A model generated the notes under the pieces. The model was not told where the DNA came from. It ran no database searches and saw only the letters and a program-made list of their open reading frames with translations. From positions 1 through 30,442 of the forward strand of contig JBJMLG010000019.1 in assembly GCA_045805385.1 (NCBI GenBank): a stretch of 30,442 nt of DNA. The letters are read 5' to 3'. This stretch comes from JADGHQ01 sp045805385 (GTDB taxonomy: Bacteria; Actinomycetota; Thermoleophilia; Solirubrobacterales; Thermoleophilaceae). The position numbers and the translations under genes are program-made. Positions 15,977-26,383 of the stretch are shown here, one piece after another (the stretch's first letter is position 1; each line of letters starts with the position of its first letter).

Positions 15977-17305
15977 ATGGCCTCGCCTTGGCGCAACTGG
16001 ACCGGCGATCAGCGATGCGCGCCGGCGGAGATCGCGCAGCCGGGCAGCGAGGTGGAGCTCTCCGAGACCATCGCTCGGGCACGCGCGAGGGGTCTGCCGG
16101 TGCGCGCGGCGGGCAGCGGCCACTCGTTCTCGGACATCGCCTGCACCGACGGCGTGATGGTGCGCCTCGCCCGCATGAATCGCGTACTCGGCGCCGACCC
16201 GGCGAGCGGCCGCGTGCGAGTGCAGGCGGGGATCACGCTGCACGAGCTGGGCGAGCGGCTGGCCGAACACGGTCTCGCGCTCGAGAACATGGGCGACATC
16301 GACGCGCAGACGCTCGCCGGCGCGCTGTCGACCGCCACCCACGGCACGGGCGCGCGCTATGGCAACCTGGCGACTCAGGTCGGGTCGCTGCGGCTCGTGA
16401 CCGCGGACGGCTCGGTCGCCGAGTTCGGCGACGATGACGCAGATCGCGACGGCTGGCTCGCCGCGCGAGTGTCACTGGGCGCCCTCGGCGTCATCAGCGA
16501 GGTGGAGCTGCGCTGCGTGCCCGCGTTCACGCTTCACCGCATCGACGAGCCGCGACCGCTCGCCGAGACGCTAGAGCGCTTCGACGCGCTGGTCGAGGAG
16601 AACGAGCACTTCGAGTTCTTCGCGATGCCGTACACGGACGTCGCGATGTGCCGGAAGACGAACCGCACGGAGCGGCCGCCGCATCCGCGCGGCGCGATCA
16701 GCGCCTACGTCCAGGACGTGCTGCTCGAGAACCGCGCGCTCGAGCTCTTCTGCCGCGCGGGGCGCGCGTTCCCCAAGGCGATTCCCGCGCTCAACCGCCG
16801 GCTCGCCGGGTTCTTCAGCCGCGCGGAGCTCGTGGACCGGAGCCATCGCGTGCACCCGAACCGGCGCGACGTGCGCTTCACCGAGATGGAATACGCGCTC
16901 CCGCGCGAGGCGGGGCCCGAGGTGGTGCGGCGGATCTTCGACCTGATCGAGCGGCGGCGCCTGCCTGTGAACTTCCCGATCGAGGTGCGCGCCGTGGCCG
17001 CCGACGACGCCTTCCTCAGCCCGGCGTACGAGCGCCCCACCACCTACATCGCGGTGCACACCTACCAGGGCATGGAGTTCGAATCGTACTTCCGCGGCGT
17101 CGAAGGGATCATGGACGAGCACGGGGGACGCCCGCACTGGGGCAAGCGCCACTACCAGAGCGCCGCCACGCTGCGCCAGCGCTACCCGCGCTGGGACAGC
17201 TTTCAGGAGCTCCGCGGCCGGCTCGACCCCGACGGCGTGTTCGCGAACGACTACACGCGCCGGGTGCTCGGGCCCGTGGGCGCGGCGCTGCGCGAGCCTG
17301 CCTAG
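15977..17305 (+). CDS. D-arabinono-1,4-lactone oxidase/gulonolactone-oxidase-family FAD enzyme
   Basis: The 442-residue protein has an N-terminal PCMH/VAO FAD-binding domain (RAAGSGHSFSDIA, 43-55; His49 is the likely covalent FAD attachment site), GALSTATHGTG in the flavin pocket, and a C-terminal ALO domain. The ALO domain ends with the family motif RPHWGKRH (His387 to His392) and FANDYTRRVLG. Relatives oxidise aldono-1,4-lactones such as L-gulono-, L-galactono- or D-arabinono-lactone. Bacterial members usually act as dehydrogenases or oxidases of uncertain physiological substrate. ATG 15977 is chosen because TATAAA lies exactly 6 bases upstream with no Shine-Dalgarno, and the family N-terminus (NWTGDQRCAP) follows at once. 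Confidence 0.92.
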   Translation: MASPWRNWTGDQRCAPAEIAQPGSEVELSETIARARARGLPVRAAGSGHSFSDIACTDGVMVRLARMNRVLGADPASGRVRVQAGITLHELGERLAEHGLALENMGDIDAQTLAGALSTATHGTGARYGNLATQVGSLRLVTADGSVAEFGDDDADRDGWLAARVSLGALGVISEVELRCVPAFTLHRIDEPRPLAETLERFDALVEENEHFEFFAMPYTDVAMCRKTNRTERPPHPRGAISAYVQDVLLENRALELFCRAGRAFPKAIPALNRRLAGFFSRAELVDRSHRVHPNRRDVRFTEMEYALPREAGPEVVRRIFDLIERRRLPVNFPIEVRAVAADDAFLSPAYERPTTYIAVHTYQGMEFESYFRGVEGIMDEHGGRPHWGKRHYQSAATLRQRYPRWDSFQELRGRLDPDGVFANDYTRRVLGPVGAALREPA

Positions 17306-18324
17306 GCGCCCCGGACGGCCGCGACCAGCTCGCTCACCACGCGCGGGTCGAACTGGGTGCCCGCGCCGGCCTCGATCTCGGCCAGCGCGATATCGGTGCC
17401 GAGCGCATTCCGGTACGGGCGATCGCTGGTCATCGCTTTGTAGGCGTCGCAGGCGGAGATGATCCGGCTGGCGAGCGGGATGCGGTCGCCGTATAGGCCG
17501 TCCGGATAGCCCGCCCCGTCCCAGCGCTCGTGGTGGAAGCGCACGATCGTGGCGACCACCTCCAGCCCCGGAATGCGCGCGAGCGTCTCAGCGCCCCAGA
17601 CGGGGTGGCAGCGCATCATCTCCCACTCGCCGTCGTCGAGATGCCCCCGCTTGCGCAGGATCGCGTCGGGCACGGCAATCTTGCCGACGTCGTGCAAGCG
17701 GGCGGCGAACTCCAGTTCCACGAGCGCGGCGCGGTCGAGTTCGAGGCGTTCGCCGACCTCGAGCGCCAGGTCCACGACATCGTCGGAGTGCTGGGCCGTG
17801 TACCCGTCGCGCATGTCCATCGCCGCGGCCAGCGCATCCACACGCGCGGCGACCGTCGCGTCCGGCCGCTCGCGACCCTCGGCGTGCTCCAGCGCCGCGC
17901 CCACCAGCTCCGCCAGCTCGGACAGCTCCTGGAGCTCCCGCTGCCCGAAGCGGCGGCCGGGGCGCACGCTCGTCACACACAAAGCGGCCCGCACGCTGCC
18001 CTCCCAGCTCACGGGCGCGCACGCGCTCACGCCCAAAGCGTCGTGCTTGACCACGAAGGGCGAGGTCTCGCGCGACCCGAACCCGGAGAGCACCGCCCCG
18101 GCGACGCCCTCGTCCGTGCCCACGCGCTCCGCGATCGTGAGCTCGTCCACGCCGTGCGCGGCAACAGCCATCGCCGCACGCGGGTCGAGCCGGTCGCGGA
18201 TCACGATCCAGGACTGCTCGCAGTCCAGGATGCGGCACGTGTGGCGTGCGAGCCGGTCGAGAACGAGCGCCGAGTAACCGGTCTCGTGGATCGCGGTCCG
18301 CGATCCGCTTGTGCGCTCGTCCAT
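17302..18324 (-). CDS. GAF-HD-GYP protein (predicted cyclic-di-GMP phosphodiesterase)
   Basis: The 340-residue form has an N-terminal GAF sensor domain (about 10-145) and a C-terminal HD-GYP domain (about 165-340). Its metal and signature residues are present: His211-Asp212 (ARLHDVGK), His240, His264-His265 (FHHERWDGAGYP), the GYP triplet at 272-274, and Asp293. HD-GYP enzymes hydrolyse cyclic di-GMP, or sometimes 3',3'-cGAMP. No GGDEF cyclase is in the window. ATG 18324 is preferred on domain extent; TTG 18390 in the same frame would add 22 residues, and neither has a close Shine-Dalgarno. The stop shares a CTAG with the convergent lactone oxidase stop. It follows the PLP-enzyme gene by about 100 bases. 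Confidence 0.88.
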   Translation of the reverse strand: MDERTSGSRTAIHETGYSALVLDRLARHTCRILDCEQSWIVIRDRLDPRAAMAVAAHGVDELTIAERVGTDEGVAGAVLSGFGSRETSPFVVKHDALGVSACAPVSWEGSVRAALCVTSVRPGRRFGQRELQELSELAELVGAALEHAEGRERPDATVAARVDALAAAMDMRDGYTAQHSDDVVDLALEVGERLELDRAALVELEFAARLHDVGKIAVPDAILRKRGHLDDGEWEMMRCHPVWGAETLARIPGLEVVATIVRFHHERWDGAGYPDGLYGDRIPLASRIISACDAYKAMTSDRPYRNALGTDIALAEIEAGAGTQFDPRVVSELVAAVRGA

Positions 18325-18423
18325 CACTACTCGAGGAGTGTTCCCTTCTGGGGTCAGGTCAGTGGCCGGCTTAGACGCATGTTCGACCAATGCAGAGGTC
18401 TGCCTGCCGAAATGGGCCAGTAA

Positions 18424-19611
18424 CTACAGGAAACAGCGACCTTCACCGCGATATGTCGGCACGTCGCCGACCAGTTCGGCGCCGGATATGAGGTACAGCC
18501 GGTCGAACCGCTCGCACAGCTCCCCGGCTTTCGCGTGGCGGAAGTACACGCGATCTCCCACTCGCAGGTGCTCCGCCGCGGCGCCCGTGACGGGCGTCTG
18601 CACCTCGCCGGCGCCCTCCATCGGATCGAGCTTCAGGCCCGGCGGGAGGTGGGGAGTCGGCAGGCGGTCGCGGCCCGGAGCGCCGCTCGCGATGTACCCG
18701 CCGCCGAGCACGGTGGCGGTGCGGCGCGACGGCCGCCTCACTACCGGCAGGGCGAACATCGCTGCAGGCCGCAGGCTGAACGACGAATAGGCGTCGAAGA
18801 GGGTAGGGGCGTACAGACCGGACCCGGCCGTCACCTCCGTCACGGCCGGCTCGGCCGCCGTGCGGTCGATGCTGCCCGTGCCTCCGCCGTTCACGAACTC
18901 GAGCGGCACGACCTCGCTCACGGCCTCCACCACCGCGGCGCGTCGCTCGGCGATTTCGCGCGCCGACGCCGCCTGCATGCGCCGGATCACGGCGCCGCGC
19001 ACGCGGCGGCCGGCCGGCGAGTCGCCGACGCCGGCGATGTGTCCTTCGTAGCCCATCAGCCCGACAAGCTCCAGCCGTGGCCGGCGGGCAATCTCGCGCG
19101 CGAGCCGCTGCGCCTGCTCGGACGTGCGGACCGGTGAGCGCTTCGGCCCGATCCTGAGGCGCCCGCCGAGCGCCCACCAGGCGAGGTCGATCTCGATGCA
19201 CACGCGCAGTGGTCGCGCGGGTTGGGGTGCGGCGGACTCGAGGAAGTCGAGGTGCTCGAGCGAGTCGACCATCAGCGCGGGCGGCCGCTCGGCGTCCAAG
19301 CCACCCAGCGCCGCGAGCGCCTCTCGGTCCGCCGTCGGATACGCGAGCAGGATGTCGTCGAAGCCTTGGTCGTGGAGCCAGAGGGACTCCGCGAGCGTGA
19401 ACGTCATGAGCCCGCGGAACGCTGACTCGCGTTCGAGCACTTCGCGCAGCAGGGGACGGCAGCGCACCGACTTGCTTGCCACGCGGAGCGGCTTGCCCTG
19501 GGCGCGGGCGACCATGCCGCCGGCGTTCTCCCACAGCGCGTCGAGATCGACGAACGCGAACGGCGCCTCGATGCCCGCGAAGGCGCGCTCGTAGCGCTCT
19601 AGCTCGATCAC
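18424..19611 (-). CDS. Alanine-racemase-fold PLP enzyme (amino acid deaminase/aldolase, D-threonine-aldolase-like)
   Basis: The 395-residue protein has the fold-type III PLP domain with the Schiff-base lysine Lys47 (LRVASKSVR), a GYEGH motif, and the phosphate-binding loop FVNGGGTGSID. It then has a C-terminal beta domain ending VPTYRGEGRCFL. It resembles D-threonine aldolase and D-serine dehydratase, which act on D-hydroxy-amino acids with a divalent metal bound by an H-x-C or H-x-D pair. Here the corresponding region reads FRHAKAGELCERF, so that pair is not evident. The start GTG 19611 overlaps the PHP gene stop (GTGA); an upstream GTG at 19647 would give a 40-base overlap and is less likely. 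The substrate is unknown. Confidence 0.82.
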   Translation of the reverse strand: MIELERYERAFAGIEAPFAFVDLDALWENAGGMVARAQGKPLRVASKSVRCRPLLREVLERESAFRGLMTFTLAESLWLHDQGFDDILLAYPTADREALAALGGLDAERPPALMVDSLEHLDFLESAAPQPARPLRVCIEIDLAWWALGGRLRIGPKRSPVRTSEQAQRLAREIARRPRLELVGLMGYEGHIAGVGDSPAGRRVRGAVIRRMQAASAREIAERRAAVVEAVSEVVPLEFVNGGGTGSIDRTAAEPAVTEVTAGSGLYAPTLFDAYSSFSLRPAAMFALPVVRRPSRRTATVLGGGYIASGAPGRDRLPTPHLPPGLKLDPMEGAGEVQTPVTGAAAEHLRVGDRVYFRHAKAGELCERFDRLYLISGAELVGDVPTYRGEGRCFL

Positions 19612-20687
19612 CGCGCGCGCAGGTAGACCGGGTTGGTGAGCACCCACGTGACCTCGCGGCCCTTCACGTCGAGCCGGGCCTCCACGCGGTAGGCGCCCGG
19701 CTCGGACGCCTCGAAGTCGATCCCGCGGCCCGCGCTTCGGGCGATCTCCTCGCCGTTGCGGAACAGACGCAGGTCGGCGTGGCGCGGCGAGCGGGCGCGC
19801 AGCTCGTAGCCCTCGCCTAGCTCAGCCTCCGCGCCCATCGCCAGCGTGCCGGCCTGGCCCTCGGCCCAGAACGAGAATCCTGCAGCCGGCGCCGCGCCGT
19901 CGAACGCCAGGTAGCAGCGGCCCTCGCGCAGCGCCGAGTACACCTGCGGGCGGTCCTGATCGAGATCGCCGGTGGGCGGTGCCGTGCACAGCACGTGTGT
20001 GCGGAGCATCGAGAACGAGCGCCGGTAGCTCATCAGCCGCACCGGAACGCGGCCCCGAATACGCAGGCCGATCTGGTGTGCGTCGGTGCCGGCGATCGCC
20101 ACCATCCGCCGCCGAGCACACACCGAGTCCCAGGTGGCGACGTTGTCCGCGGGCGGATGGTTCACCACGCGGCGGGGCGCGGCGATGAAGCGAGCGACCG
20201 CAGGGAGGGTCGCCAGCCGCTCCGCTGTGTCGTTGAGGAAGCTCCACAGCTCGAGCCCGCCCACACGCTCGTCGGTGACGTCCGAGAACGGCATCGGCCC
20301 GACGCGGCTGAAGCGCTCGGAGCCTCGCGAGAACGGGTGGGCGGCGAAGCCGAAGCCGCCGGCTTCGCGCACCTCTGCGGCGATCTCGGGCCCGCTCATG
20401 CGACGGCTCACGAGCCGGTCGATCCCGAACGCGAGGAAGTGGTCGCGGTTCGGCGGCGAGATCTCGGTGCCCACGAGCACGAGCACGTTGCCATGCCAGC
20501 CCTCCTCGCCATGCTCGCTCGCGGCGAGCGTGTCGTGGTCGGTGAGGAGCACCGCGTCGGCGCCCGCGCGCGCCGCTGCCTGCGCGATCTCGGGCACCGT
20601 GCCCGTGCCGTCCGAGTAGGTCGAGTGCACGTGCATCACGCACACCAGCTCGTGCAGCTCCGGCGCGCTCACCGGGCGAGCGTACAT
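19608..20687 (-). CDS. PHP-domain metal-dependent phosphoesterase (CehA/McbA family)
   Basis: The 359-residue protein opens with the PHP metal motif MHVHSTYSDG (His19, His21, Asp26), followed by LLTDHDT, VGTEISP, AAHPFSRGS, VVNHPP and AGTDAHQ, which together supply the trinuclear metal site. After about residue 240 comes a beta-rich domain (LRLFRNGEEIAR) as in CehA/McbA-type proteins, whose known members hydrolyse phosphoesters or carbamates. The substrate is unknown. I chose ATG 20687; an ATG at 20732 in the same frame would add 15 residues outside the domain. The gene is first in a minus-strand run with the PLP enzyme and HD-GYP genes and is divergent from the large MBL-fold gene. Confidence 0.87.
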   Translation of the reverse strand: MYARPVSAPELHELVCVMHVHSTYSDGTGTVPEIAQAAARAGADAVLLTDHDTLAASEHGEEGWHGNVLVLVGTEISPPNRDHFLAFGIDRLVSRRMSGPEIAAEVREAGGFGFAAHPFSRGSERFSRVGPMPFSDVTDERVGGLELWSFLNDTAERLATLPAVARFIAAPRRVVNHPPADNVATWDSVCARRRMVAIAGTDAHQIGLRIRGRVPVRLMSYRRSFSMLRTHVLCTAPPTGDLDQDRPQVYSALREGRCYLAFDGAAPAAGFSFWAEGQAGTLAMGAEAELGEGYELRARSPRHADLRLFRNGEEIARSAGRGIDFEASEPGAYRVEARLDVKGREVTWVLTNPVYLRAR

Positions 20688-20819
20688 GCCGGTTAACCCC
20701 ACCGGCGCTTCGCAGGTCGCCCGTACGGACATGCGGCTGTTCCATCCGTAGCGGATTCGCTGTGACGCCGCGTTAGGCTTCGAGCCGCTGGAGGCCCGGA
20801 GCCGTCAGGAGGAGCAGCC

Positions 20820-21923
20820 ATGGCAGTGATCGAGAGCCCGGAGACGATCGGGATTCGCCCCTTCCACGAGTTCGGCGTGGCGAACGACACGTGGCCTCGT
20901 GGCGAGCGGCCGGACGCGATCCGCGACGCGGCGCGGGAGTTCAGGGCGCGCTTCAAGAGCCAGGGCGAGATCCACGCGGTCCGGACGATCGACCTCGTGT
21001 CAGCCGGCTACCCGACGGCCTTTGCACTGGCCGGAGCCGCCAAGGGGCTCAACCCCTACGTCAACATCCGCAACCGGCTCGTGGTCGTGCAGTTCGACGA
21101 CTTCGACGGGCAGCGGAGAACGCTCGTGTGGGAGCCGACCGTGCCGGAGGGATCGGTGGAGGCACCCTTCTACGCCCAGCTGCTCGAGCGCTACGGGGAG
21201 TTCCTCTCGGAGAAGGTGTTCGCGAAGTACTTCAACACCGTCGGGGAGGCGCTCGCACAGTGCGGGCTCACGCCGGACGAAGTGGACTACGTGTCCTTCG
21301 ATCACCTGCATGTGCAGGACATGCGCATCCTGATGGGCACGACCGAGCCGGTCGACGGCGAGCCCGAGCCGCGCTCGCCGGTCTTCCCGAATGCGAAGTT
21401 CGTCTGCCAGCGCAAGGAGGTCGACACGCTCCACTCCACGCACCCGATGCAGTGGGCGTGGTACGTGCCGCACGGGATGGACAAGGTGATCGACGACAAC
21501 CTCGTGTTGATAGACGGCGACGTGGAGCTCGGAGTCGGCGTCGCGCTCGTGTGGACCCCGGGGCACACCGACGGCAACCAGTCGCTCTGCATAAACACGC
21601 CGGACGGCATCTGGATCACCTCGGAGAACGGCGTCTGCGCCGACTCGTGGCACCCGCAGCTGTCGAAGATCCCGGGGGTGAAGAAGTACGCCGAGTTCTA
21701 CAACCGCGAGGTGGTGCTGAACTCGAACACGCTCGAGGACTCGATCGACCAGTACGACTCGATGGTCAAGGAGAAGGCGCTCGCAGACCCCAACCGTCGC
21801 GATCCGCGCTTCCTGAACGTGTTTCCGTCGTCCGAGATGGAGAGCTTCAGGCGCCAGTGGCCGGTGGTGCCCACGTTCGTGTACGGAGGCATGAACTACG
21901 GCGAGATCCAGAAGCCCGCGTAG
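20820..21923 (+). CDS. Large metallo-beta-lactamase-fold protein with altered metal motif
   Basis: The 367-residue protein has the MBL layout: a first metal motif FDHLHVQDMR (His162, His164, Asp167), the third-ligand strand WTPGHTDGNQSL (His249), and a later ENGVCADSWHP segment. The usual H-x-H-x-D-H motif is changed to H-x-H-x-x-D-M, so the second-site histidine is missing or replaced. About 100 N-terminal residues precede the first MBL strand, and the C-terminus (FVYGGMNYGEIQKPA) is family-specific. I do not recognise a characterised member. The start at ATG 20820 is decided by the strong Shine-Dalgarno CAGGAGGAG just upstream. The next gene begins almost at its stop. Confidence 0.8.
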   Translation: MAVIESPETIGIRPFHEFGVANDTWPRGERPDAIRDAAREFRARFKSQGEIHAVRTIDLVSAGYPTAFALAGAAKGLNPYVNIRNRLVVVQFDDFDGQRRTLVWEPTVPEGSVEAPFYAQLLERYGEFLSEKVFAKYFNTVGEALAQCGLTPDEVDYVSFDHLHVQDMRILMGTTEPVDGEPEPRSPVFPNAKFVCQRKEVDTLHSTHPMQWAWYVPHGMDKVIDDNLVLIDGDVELGVGVALVWTPGHTDGNQSLCINTPDGIWITSENGVCADSWHPQLSKIPGVKKYAEFYNREVVLNSNTLEDSIDQYDSMVKEKALADPNRRDPRFLNVFPSSEMESFRRQWPVVPTFVYGGMNYGEIQKPA

Positions 21924-21969
21924 CGTCGAGGCGCTGGCCGAGCGGGCCGCCCGCCTCGCGCTGATCGGC

Positions 21970-22584
21970 GTGACCGGTCCGCCTGCCTCGGGGAAGACCA
22001 CGCTCGTGGAGGCGCTCGTTCGGCGGCTGCGCGCGGACGGGCGCGCCGCCACCGGTGCGCCGATGGACGGCTTCCACCTGCCAAACGCCGAGCTGGCCGC
22101 GCGCGGGCTCACCGACCACAAGGGGGAGCCCGCGACCTTCGACGCGGAGGCGTTCGTGGCGAAGGTGCGGGAGCTTGCCGAGGGAAAGCGCGTCAGCTGG
22201 CCCGAATACAGCCGCGTGCTGCACGAGCCAGTGCCGGACGCGGTCACCGTCGACCCCTCTGCGACCGTGGTGCTGGTGGAGGGGAACTACCTCCTGCTGG
22301 ACGACGAGCCCTGGCGCCAGCTGCGGCCCCTCCTCGACGAGGTGTGGTTCGTGGAGGCGGACCTCGACTCGATCGAGGGGCGGCTGCGAGCGCGGCACCT
22401 CGAGGGCGGCCGCTCGCCGGAGGAGACGGAGCGTCACATCCGTGAGTCGAACCTGGCGAATGCCCGCCTCGTGCTCGGCACGCGCCACCGAGCGGACCTG
22501 CGGGTGCGCATCGATCCCGGCGATCCCGAGCTCAGCGATCTCACTGATCCGGCGACCGGCCGGCGCATTTCACTAGATTCCTAG
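21970..22584 (+). CDS. P-loop kinase of the uridine kinase/pantothenate kinase-like group (true start probably upstream)
   Basis: The product has Walker A GPPASGKTT right at the N-terminus, then DGFHLPNAEL, WPEYSRVLHEP, VVLVEGNYLLLDDEPW and WFVEADLDSIEGRLRARH. This is the pattern of the YFH7/PanK-like nucleoside or sugar kinase group, which phosphorylates a small hydroxyl substrate with ATP. The substrate is unknown. GTG 21970 is the first standard start, but it would remove the beta strand (ALIGV) that must precede the P-loop. The frame is open back to 21895 and reads SVEALAERAARLALIGV, clearly protein-like, so translation probably begins at a non-standard codon such as CTG 21934. The stop is two bases before acnA. 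Confidence 0.78.
   Translation: MTGPPASGKTTLVEALVRRLRADGRAATGAPMDGFHLPNAELAARGLTDHKGEPATFDAEAFVAKVRELAEGKRVSWPEYSRVLHEPVPDAVTVDPSATVVLVEGNYLLLDDEPWRQLRPLLDEVWFVEADLDSIEGRLRARHLEGGRSPEETERHIRESNLANARLVLGTRHRADLRVRIDPGDPELSDLTDPATGRRISLDS
22574..22579 (+). promoter_or_regulatory. Possible -10 element (TAGATT) of acnA, leaderless spacing
   Basis: TAGATT ends 7 bases before ATG 22587, within the last codons of the kinase gene. The absence of a Shine-Dalgarno before acnA supports leaderless initiation; no -35 is evident. Confidence 0.42.
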
Positions 22585-22586
22585 CC

Positions 22587-25420
<2,834 letters not shown>

Positions 25421-25424
<4 letters not shown>

Positions 25425-25852
25425 CCCTCCCCGAGGGAAGGCTCGACCACCACGACCTCTGCTTCGGCTGCGGGATAGCGAACCTGTTCGGCCTCCAGAT
25501 GGAGATCGAGCGGGCAGAGTCGGGCGGGGGAGTGGTCGGGCGCTTCTTCGTGAAGCAGGACCACCAGGGGCCGCCGGGCTACGCGCACGGCGGTGTGATC
25601 GCTGCCGCGCTCGACGACGCGATGGCCGTGCTTCTACACGCGAGCGGCAAGCTGGCGATGACCCGCTCGATCGAGGTCGACTTCAGGGCGCCCGTGCCGG
25701 TGGGCGTGTTCGTGGTGGTCGAGGCCGAGGTGGAGCGGCGGGAGGAGGGCCGCGTGTGGCTGCGCGCGATCGCGCGCACCGAGGGCGAAGGCGCGACCGT
25801 GGTGGCGGAGGCGATGGCCCAGTTCAGGGAGTTCGGCGACCTGCCCGAGTAG
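25421..25852 (+). CDS. Hotdog-fold thioesterase, PaaI/THEM4-like
   Basis: The 143-residue single hotdog-domain protein has the N-terminal HDLCFGCG (Cys14, Cys17) typical of THEM4-like thioesterases, the active-site helix segment GPPGYAHGGVIAAALDDAMA (His56, Asp65, Asp66), and DFRAPVPVG. Such proteins hydrolyse acyl-CoA thioesters. TTG 25421 overlaps the acnA stop (TTGA), the same overlap style as trxB, so it is probably coupled to acnA. The same frame stays open 66 bases upstream into acnA, but those residues do not look like the family. A link between thioester turnover and the TCA cycle is inference from position. Confidence 0.85.
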
Positions 25853-25882
25853 TTGCGGCGCTGGCCCCCCGAGGCATACGAT
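25853..25882 (+). promoter_or_regulatory. Promoter of the cNMP-binding-domain gene (TTGCGG, 18 bases, TACGAT)
   Basis: A -35-like TTGCGG at 25853-25858 and -10-like TACGAT at 25877-25882 are separated by 18 bases. The predicted start near 25889 gives a leader of about 22 bases containing the Shine-Dalgarno TGAGGAG. It is the most complete -35/-10 pair I see in the window. Confidence 0.5.
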
Positions 25883-25910
25883 CGCACCAACCGATGGTGA
25901 GGAGTGTTCC

Positions 25911-26303
25911 GTGAACGTCGATTGCCTCAAGAGCGTGCCGTTCTTCTCGGGCCTCGGGAAAAAGGACTTCAAGGAGCTCGCGGCCCATACAGACGAGCTC
26001 GACGTGCGGCCCGGCACGGTCCTCGCGCGCGAAGGCGACTTCGGCCACGAGTTCTTCGTGATCGAGTCCGGGGATTTCCAGGTGGCGATGCCAGATGGGC
26101 GCACCGCGGCGCTCGGGGCCGGCGACTTCTTCGGCGAGATTGCGCTGCTCGAGGCCGACCGCCGCAACGCGACCGTCACGGCGAAGTCCGACGCGACGGT
26201 GATCGTGATGAATCGCTCCGACTTCCGCCGGCTCGAACACGCGCACCCGCAGATCTCGGCGCGGGTCCGCGAGGCGATCGAGCAGCGGCGGGTACCCGCC
26301 TAG
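25911..26303 (+). CDS. Free-standing cyclic-nucleotide-binding domain protein
   Basis: The 130-residue protein is one CRP-type cNMP-binding beta-roll with no helix-turn-helix or other output domain. It starts LKSVPFFSGLGKKDFKELA, as in many CAP-family proteins, and has the phosphate-binding cassette FFGEIALLEADRRNATV (Gly75, Glu76, Arg85, Thr88), which looks able to bind cAMP or cGMP. Without a DNA-binding domain it probably acts through a partner protein. It lies between two aconitase genes. GTG 25911 has a good Shine-Dalgarno (TGAGGAG, six bases away) and a leadered promoter of its own (TTGCGG, 18 bases, TACGAT), unlike the leaderless-looking aconitase genes. Confidence 0.9.
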   Translation: MNVDCLKSVPFFSGLGKKDFKELAAHTDELDVRPGTVLAREGDFGHEFFVIESGDFQVAMPDGRTAALGAGDFFGEIALLEADRRNATVTAKSDATVIVMNRSDFRRLEHAHPQISARVREAIEQRRVPA

Positions 26304-26314
26304 CGCTACTGGCT

Positions 26315-26326
26315 TCTCCGCGGAGA
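26315..26326. promoter_or_regulatory. 12-bp perfect palindrome upstream of the second aconitase
   Basis: TCTCCGCGGAGA is a perfect palindrome in the 80-base gap between the cNMP-domain gene and the second aconitase. It has no U-run after it, so a terminator is less likely than an operator for a dimeric regulator. Confidence 0.4.
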
Positions 26327-26367
26327 CCGCGGCCACGCGGCTCTGACTGACGCGCCGCGAAGCGGGG

Positions 26368-26373
26368 TAGTTA
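26368..26373 (+). promoter_or_regulatory. Possible -10 element (TAGTTA) of the second aconitase gene
   Basis: TAGTTA ends 10 bases before ATG 26384, with CTGACT 19 bases upstream as a weak -35. No Shine-Dalgarno is present, so the leader would be only a few bases. Confidence 0.35.
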
Positions 26374-26383
26374 CCAAATCGCG

